A stretch of 64,000 nt of DNA from positions 62,001-126,000 of the forward strand of contig JAVSML010000951.1 of the NCBI GenBank assembly GCA_038503035.1, given 5' to 3'. The notes below the pieces were generated by a model, which had not been told where the DNA came from, did no database searches, and worked only from the letters and a program-made list of their open reading frames with translations. Within the stretch, counting starts at the first letter, position 1. Every line of letters begins with the position of its first letter. This stretch comes from Crocodylus rhombifer. Lineage: Eukaryota; Chordata; Crocodylia; Crocodylidae. Positions 51,001-60,000 of this stretch are shown one piece after another. Made by a program: the position numbers and the translations under genes.

Positions 51001-54000
51001 TCCCTAGGCTAGGGACAGACATTACACAAACTGGTTTAAGTGATCAGAAACTGGTTTCAGCCTGTTCAGTGCACATAAACCAGTTTGAAAATGACTGAAA
51101 CCAGTTTGACATAAACCTGGTTGAATGTAGTAGCAGACTTAACGGATTTGAGTCAAACCAGTTTATGCAGTGTCTGTCCCAGACCCCTTTCTGGTTCAAC
51201 TTAAATCAGACTCCCCCAGCACCCCAGCATGCTCTCTGGGCTGGGTGGGGCTGTGCTCCGCAGCAGGGCTGGCCCCCTCCCTCTGCTCCCTGGCTGCAGC
51301 TCCAGCAGAGACTGCAGGTGTCCGCCTGGCTTTCCCCTGCTTCCCACTCCCCTCCCCATTCCCTGCTAAGCAGGGATCCCCCATCCCCTGTGCCTTCCAC
51401 AGCCACTTCTCAGCATTAACTAGCAGACCACATGCTGGCTACAGTCCATGCTATGGCAGACAGGAGAAAAGCAGAATCAACGTGTAGCTGGTACTGTCCC
51501 TCTATTGTTTTCTTAATGGGGTGATAAACACTGTGTTGGGGCTGATAAACACCGTGTTATCAATTCCCTGCTGGACTGGTCGGGGGGGGGGGGGCCCTCT
51601 GATCAAAGCATCGTGCTGTGGCCTGGCCATGCCCCCCTGAGCTCCGCACTTTAGAAGGGAAGGGAGGGCTTCTCTAGCACCCCCTGGCTTCTAGCCTGAG
51701 CCACTGTAGGCATGTGCCTGCATTTGTGGGATATGTGTGCAGTTACAAACTGATTCAGCCTAGCCAGGTTAGACTAACTTGGGAAGATTGAATCAGTTCA
51801 GACTCAGGCTTTTGGAATGTCTGTCCCTAGCCCTAATGACTTAGAAGACCTCCCCAGGCACAAACAGGGGAGACCCCTCTGCACAGACCGAGGCTTGGTA
51901 ATGGGCCCAACATCATGGAGTCTGAGAACATTTCAGAAATTCATTGGGCAGCATATTTAGCATGGGTCTGTAGTGGATTTGAAACTGAGTGGGAGGATTT
52001 GGTCCACCCAGGAAAAATGAATATGGGAAGCACCAGCATTGAGCCTTACTATTTACCTCATTTATCATGGTCCCTTACTATCTCCCCTACACCCCAGCAC
52101 AGCAACTCATTCGCTCCACTTCCCCCTCTTCCCCACCCCCACTTTCAGCTAGTTTTCCCCCTTGCTATCTCAGACCCCCTCTCCCCACATCCTATCATCT
52201 CCCTCAGCTAAAAGCACCATAACATAACCTCCCACTCATCTATACTCACCAGCCTTCACATTGCACACGTAGCTCAGCAGAAGGATCTTCTCCAGCTGCT
52301 TCTTGTCCACCATGGTATTGCCCCGTAAATCTCTGGTGTACAGCCTCTGCAGGTCAGAGTCTGTAGGGAGAGGAAAAGCCATCACTCATGCATGGGGCTA
52401 TGGACTGAGACCAGACTGCAAGACCAAGTCAGATCCTGCAGTCCACTCAAAGTGAATGAGTGCGTCCTGTGTCTGGATGGTGGAATCTGACTGAGGACAT
52501 TCTGACTACAGCTGGATAAGTAAATGGTACTTCAAGCCACTGGTAATTCTGAAAAAAATCAGGGACAAAACTGGGACAAAAGTTACCCAAAATGATTTTT
52601 TTCAGAATACAGGAGTTTAAAAAAAAAAAATGAAACTTGAATGAAACATTTCACACAACCAGAAATAAATCACTTTTATTTGAGCATTAAAAATAACAGA
52701 AGGGATTTTTAAAATCCAAAGTGGCTTCAAACTGGAAAAAAAAGTTTCCTATCAGAACCAAAAAAAAGTTATCAGATAGTTTTGTGGGTCACTCCCACCA
52801 AAACGATCAACTATGCAAAAATCACCATGAATCTATAACTTATTTGGGGGCTGTCAGAACATGACTTTTCACTGACAAGCAGAAGCAGCTGAAAAATACC
52901 TTCCAGCTCTAAATTGCACTTCACTCTACAGTGGCAGGGCAATTCAAGGAAATGCTATTTATAGTGTAGCTGGACAACCCAGTTCTTTTCCCCTTGTGCT
53001 ATGTGCAGGCCTGGTCCTTTCCATCCAGCTCAGTGTGATCTCAGGAAGTAGGACCTTTCGGCATACAGCTAATCAGCGCCAGCATCAGCTGGGTCTGCAA
53101 TCAGTTGCAATGTGCCTTGGTTCCAGCTAGGTGCAATGCACGCCTCTCCAAATGCGTGGCAATTTTGTAGCAGTCACCAAGAGATTTCCAAAGAGCAATT
53201 CTATTTGATTGAACAAATGAGGGTTTCCAAGGTTAGTTCCAATGAGAAAAATAGACCAGTTAATTGTATCACTGCAATATCAAGCCGCTACCAATCTCCG
53301 GCTCCACATCTGCTATTGACATGCTATGACTTCAAGCAACAGCTCGCAGTTAGCTTAACTGAAAGCTATGGAGCTTTCTGAACAGGTGCAAAGCGGCTCT
53401 GGAGACACCACAACTAAGACCTGCGGGTTGAGAAATAAAGCATTCCAGCAGGAGCCGAACAAAGGAGCTAAATTGTCACCAAGGCCTTACGCGATCCAAC
53501 AGATGGTGTCTACCTTATTGCAGGTTTCATATACAGATAGTGGGACAGAGAGCTCCCTAGGACACAGAATAACTTAATGTTTGGGACATTTGCTAGAACA
53601 TGGAAGATTTAGGCTTAGATCTGCGAGTTGAATCGTCATTTCCCACATTAAGAATGATGTAAACTACGAAGTAATTGGCTGTTGGGAGGTGAAGGACTTT
53701 CTTTGGGCTGCATGTTTTTTTAAGTAGGGAAGCTGTTTTCTTTATGAGAAAAGAAGCACTCCTGGGGACACTGTGCATGCCATGCAGATGCCAAGATGCC
53801 CGAGTCCTGTATTAACCCTCTTGCAACCACAGCTATTGGTAGCGCACTGTAGTTTGTGCCTAAAATAGCAAGTGAGCTGCTGGTAGTACCTTGATGAGGC
53901 CTGTGATGTGGAAACAATGCTGTATTTATAGGAACTGGTATAGAGAAGTACTCACAGTAAAAAACTAAACAGGCTTGTCCTTGTAAGGGTCTGAAACCTA

Positions 54001-57000
54001 ACCTTGTGTGATGCAAAGTAAGTCCTCCTAGAAACAGAGGGCATTTATACACATATATTTATACAGATAGATTAAGCAGTCTGCTCTTCATACGAGCTGA
54101 TGTGCCTGGCACTTCATCGCATGCATATGTATAAATGGCAAAATGCGCATCAGTGCTGAGAAAATGGCAGTGATGCGCTTTTGAACTAAAACACCTTTAA
54201 TGCATTTTAGCTCAAAAGCGCACCACTGCCAGGTGTGCTGTTTATACAAATGCATGTGCCGCACTGCCAGGTGCTTTTAAAAGTGCTTAGTGCTGCAGCA
54301 TGTGTACAAATGCCCAGTGTGTCAAGGAAGTATGGCACCCCAGGAAATAGTCTGGATGCAACAGCAGGAACTTCTTGGTGCCACCCTTTGCGGACACTGG
54401 ATACCTGCAGACGAACAGGATGGCTGCTCTGATGCACTCAATTAAATCAAGTCTGCTGGAGCATGCTAATTAGCATACTCCAATAAGCTTTTTTGTCTCA
54501 TGTATCCGTGTCCACATGCTTCAAAATGGTGGCAGGGGTGCTTTAATTAAAGCTTGTTCAACAAGCTTTAGTTAAAGCACCTACACTCCCATTTTGAAGC
54601 AAGGATGTTAAAAACAGGAGATGCTGTGGGTGCTTTTATTAGAGTGGCTCTCTAGTTAAAGTACCCCGCCTCGCCCCCACCCCTGGAGCATGTGTAAAAA
54701 TGTCCTCTATGTTCCCGGAGGATTTTACTTTATGAAACAAGAGTCGGCTATAACTCCAGAAAAATCTTTTTTTTTTCTCCCTTGCAAAAATCAGATGCAT
54801 GTTTTATTTGAGGGGGGTGTCTATTGTATGTAAGAGAATATGGTAATTGAAAAATTCCCAGCCTGTTCTAGTATAACCTATTTCAACATATGGCTTTGTA
54901 GATGAAGGTGAAAAGTGATTTCTTTTTTATCCAGTCATGAAGGAAAAACAAAAAGAGGGCATATTTGATTGGCTGCCTGGCATTTTTCGAAAGCTCTGGC
55001 AGAAGGATAGAGCCTCTCTCATTTCTAAAGCAGCAACTCAAGGCACAAAATCTCCTTCTTGTCTCGGCTGGGTAGATTTATGCAGGTTACATTGATTTGT
55101 AACATTAATTTTGCAATATAATTTAATATTCCTTTTGTTGTACAACTTGGAGAAGCCTAAATGGGAATCTGACTATAATAATGCTAATCACTTTTGTTGC
55201 TCCTTTCATCCACAAGAATTGGACCCTGAGCTGCTCTCTAGACTCATATTCTCTCTCTAACAACATCTCTATCTAGTGTCTTTCTATATATAATTCTCTC
55301 TCTCTGGGTCACTTGACCCATCACTAAAATGCTGATGGCTCCAGGCAATTTTGTAGAACACACTAGCTCAAACAATCAAATACAGCAGCTCAGGACAAGA
55401 AGGAAAATAGAAGATTTTCGCAAATTGGAACTTCAGGGGGAATTTTAGGTAAGTAGAAATATAATTAACTGAGATGGAATTTGTCCAGGTTAGGGGAGTT
55501 AACACTCTTACTTTTACCAATAAATGTCATAGGATTGTTAATGACCAACAGTGACCAGGACCTTGGTTTTACATCCCATTCCAAAGGCAGTATTTCCAGC
55601 AGCGTAGCACGTACTACCACCATGTGGGAGCAGTGGTTCAAACTGTTAATGATGCGGAGGGCACGGTGTTACCTACTGAGTCACAGAACAATATCCCTTT
55701 TGGTATCTGGAGTTCTTCCACCCCAACACAGCCTAGATCCAGCCTTACTGAGCCAATGAACTGCAAGATGACCACAGTCCAAAGTAAACTGAGCTTTCCT
55801 GGGAACAGCACAGGCCCAGAGGCTACAAACGGGTGTTGCATTTGCCCGGAAATAAACCATTTTATCCAAGGACAAAGTGCAATCATTCCAACATCCCTGT
55901 CTGTCATCCCAGGATAAATCCTAAAATGATTCATGGGATAAGATGTGCTAACAGTTTAGCCTACGACATTGCCAATTGTGACTGAATAGTTCTCAGGATT
56001 GTATCATTTGATCAATGGGAGAAAAACAGCAGTGCATTTAGCAGCTCCCTAAACCTACGTTAGAAGGGCGATGTGTGTACATGCCAGAGCCAAGATACTT
56101 CAGTTCTGGGACAACCAGCATGGGAACAATTTGTCCAGGGACAAATGCAATGTCTGCTCCTAGCTAAGAAAGGACAAACCCAAGCTACAGGCACTCTTAG
56201 GCTTCTGAGGAACAAATAGATCACAACACTCAAGCCTTTTGAGTCAGAGTTAGCAATGAAGGTGCTTTGAGTGATCTAGGCAAATGGCATGGCAAATCAC
56301 ACTGGCCTGATGCTTGAAATACCACTCTGCTGTCCCCTTGTACTCCTAATCCCAGCACAGCAATACCTGGGACCACTTACTGATGAAACTGCGGGCCTGC
56401 ATGAAGCCCCGATGCTCCGTCTCCAGAAGTGGCTGGATCTTTTCATACATTCTGCACAAATCATCGTAGCTTTTTCTGCAATAATGTGAAAGTCAGCCAC
56501 TGACGGACTGCACAGAACAGGGTGTGAAAACTAAGCATCCTACTATAAAGACGGTGGTAGGAGTTTTACATCAAACAGAACTCAGCAACTTAAGGATTCA
56601 TAGAAATAGGAGGTAAGTCAAAGCATAAGAAAGAGGCAATTTGTTTGTTGTTATTTAAGAATCTTTGCTAAGTTTGCAAAAAGAAAAACCAAATGTTGTA
56701 TAAATAAGGAGTTTTCAAAGAGTTTGGCATTGGTTGTGTTGGTTTTATTGCCTTGGAACGGGAAAGGTGTGTGCATGTTTGTGAGCATCACTGACCTCCA
56801 CAGAAGGAAGTCAGGTGTGGGAAACTGCATGCCAGCACCCTACCTGCAGCCAGTAACCAGTCATTACACCCTTCAGCTGTGGTTCCATCATCAAGGTAAC
56901 CAAACCCTCCCATGGTGGTGCTCTGTTGCTGCTTAATGGTGACTTGGCCATTTATAGCGGCTGAGCTTTGCAAGCTTTGGCTAATAGAGCTATATCTTTT

Positions 57001-60000
57001 AAAACCACTGGCACAGAATTTGCTCATGAGACATTCAAGGTTGGGAAAACCCATGTACCACATCTGTTATGCTCCCTCTTCTGTACCTGTGATTACTCCT
57101 GCCCCATGATCATTACCCTTTGTTCATTTCATCCCTAGTTTGAGGGCTCTAGCAACAGATTTTGCTCATGCTCAGCTTGTCCAGTTTTCTTGTACGGCCT
57201 TGTACAGGATTCTGGAAACAAGCCAGGAAAAAAAGGGGCTAATGGTAAAGGGGAACACTGACAGTCACAGCAAAGTCTGCAGGGAAGATCTGACCCCTCA
57301 GAGCTCAAACCTCAGGGAACGCATCCTGCCTGCCATCTCTGCAGATTTCCTATGGGGTAACTGTGCTGAGCATCTGTTTCTGACCTGGTCTCCATCCCAG
57401 TCTAAATGGGTTCTTACAAAATAATGGTCCCAAGAGCATGGAAAGGTCTGAATTGTAAAGCGGGTGTGTGAAAAATCCATTCCTCCACTCTCACAGTGTA
57501 ACTCAATGATTAAGTCTCAGTTATGCCATGGCCATTTCATGCCACTCTGCTTAAAAGATGACAGAAATGTTCTTCCTTGTGCAGTCAAGCTTTGCATGCT
57601 AGTATGAGAGCCCTATCCTGGTACTGTTCCCAGGTTCCAGCCTAGGGGTAAGTTGGATGTTGCTGCTCTACAGCTGTTTTTGTTGCTTCCTGGGGAAACA
57701 CCTCTGAAGCCACCCTAATTTAGCCCAAGGCTCAGGCAATCTAAGATAAGAAAAGTGTGACCATGATTTTGCTTTCTCCATCTTTGCCCTAAGCTCAGGA
57801 GAACGCCAGAAGGGAAAGATAGGCTACAAGTAGATCTGGTCAGGTTTCTGAGGTGGGTGGATGAGAATAGGATTGGATTCAATACTGACAAGTGCAAGGT
57901 GCTCCACCTAGGGAGAAAGAACCAGCAGGCCGGGGAACTCCCTTCTCATCAGTGCAGAGGCAGAAGAGGACCTTGGAGTCATTATTGACTCCAAGATGAA
58001 CATGGGCTGGCAGTGGGGACATGCCATAAGGAAGGCCAGCCGCACCTTGTCATGCATCCACAGATGCATCTCGAGCAGATCCAAGGAGGTGATCCTCCCC
58101 ATCTATGCAGCACTGGTCAGGTCACAGCTGGAGTACTGCGTCCAGTTCTGGGCGCCACACTTCAGGAGGGATGTGGACAGCATGGAGAGGGTCCAGAGGA
58201 GGCCACTCGCATGATCAGGGAGCAGCAGGACAGGCCCTATGAGGAGAGCCTACAGGACCTGAACCTGTTCAGCCTCCACAAGAGAAGGCTGAGGGGGGAC
58301 CTGGTGGTCATTTACAAACTTAACAGGGGGGACCAGCGGGGAATGGGAGAGTCCCTGTTCTCCCAAGCGCCACCAGAAGTAACTAGGAATAACAGCCATA
58401 AGTTGATGGAGAGTAGGTTCAGGCTGGACATCAGGAGGCGCTACTTCACGGTCAGGGTGGCTAGGATCTCGAGCCAACTTCCAACGGAAGTGGTGCTGGC
58501 TCCTTCTCTGGAGGTCTTCAAACGGAGGCTGGATGAACACCTTGCCGGGGTCATTTGACCCCAGTACTCTTTCCTGGCATGGCAGAGGGTCAGACTTAAT
58601 GATCTGCTCAGGTCCCTTCTGACCCGACCAACTATGAAACTATGACTTTTGTAATATCAACAACAAGGAGTAGAAGGCATACATAAGGAGAAGGCCCAGG
58701 TTGTTTAAGAGGGAAGGAATTTGGGAAGGCGAGTGAGTAAGGGTTGTGGCGAGTACATGGGCAAAAAATGGCCTGAAATGGAATAAAAATCTAGCCCTGA
58801 GAGATTCTCATCCAGCTAATATCCCAGGGACAAATTGGAGCAGGATGCTCAAAACACAAGATAGAGGCTGAGCTGTGTTGGAACTGGGGCAGCCTGATGG
58901 GTTTGAAAGAGCCTGGGACAGCTTGGGGAAGGGATCTGACACCTCACTTGCATCTGGTCCTGCCTCCTTCATCTTCCTGTGATGCTCCCTGGGCCATGGA
59001 CTGTCTCTTTTGCTTCCTGCCAGTACAGTGCCCAGCTCAGCACAACAGGAACCTAATCTTTGACCGGGGTTTTGAGGTCCTATCAGGATCACCGTGACCA
59101 TCACCTGAAGGGAAATTATAAAGAGGATGGAGATAGATTTTTTTTTCTGTGACTGTAGGGGACAGGGCTAGGAGAATTGGTCTCAAAATTGCAGCAGAGG
59201 AAATTTAGGTTGGAGATCAGGAAGAACTTTTGGACTATGAGGGTGGTGAAGAATTGAAAAAGGCAACCTAGGGAGCTTGTGGAATCTCCATCCCTAGAAG
59301 TTTTCAGGAGCTGGTGGGGGTGTTACTTGGCTGAGATGTTTTAGTCAGGGATGCAACACTTCCATATATTTTTGTGACCCACTTCTGGGTTGTGACCCAC
59401 AGGTTGAGAAACACTGGATTAGATGACCTCACGAGGTCCCTGCCAGTCCTACTTTCCCATGATCCTACAATCATGACCTCAGTGATTCATTTCATCCCTG
59501 GCTGCCTTTTTTCCTATTGCATTAATTGTGGTTTACTCACCATCACTTTCATGCTCTTCACAGACTATTTCAGCCCCACCTCTTATTTCCCATTCCACAT
59601 TAAGAGATTAATTCCCACCTCATATTAGCCCACAAAAGCTGTTTGCAAGATCTCTGGGGCAGGAACAACCTTTCTGGGCTGGGTTTGGACAGTGCTTCAT
59701 GCCTGTGCCTATCTAGGAACAGATGTAGGTGGACACTAGAGAGGGAAATATCATACCTCCGCATACCATCCACCGTGAGCCTCTCATCCCAGGAACTCCT
59801 CCAGGGGTAGTAACCAGTGAGAAACTTCCATGCTTCTGGTCTCACCGATGGGTCCAGACCCTGAAAAGATCAGCAAAGTGAGGCTGGGGAAAATAGGGGG
59901 GAGGAGGGATATTTTCTAACAGCATCAAGGTCAGTTAAGCAAGTATTTCCACTAAAATTGGCTGCCTAATTGGTTGGTTTCCATTGATTTGGGTCCTCAT

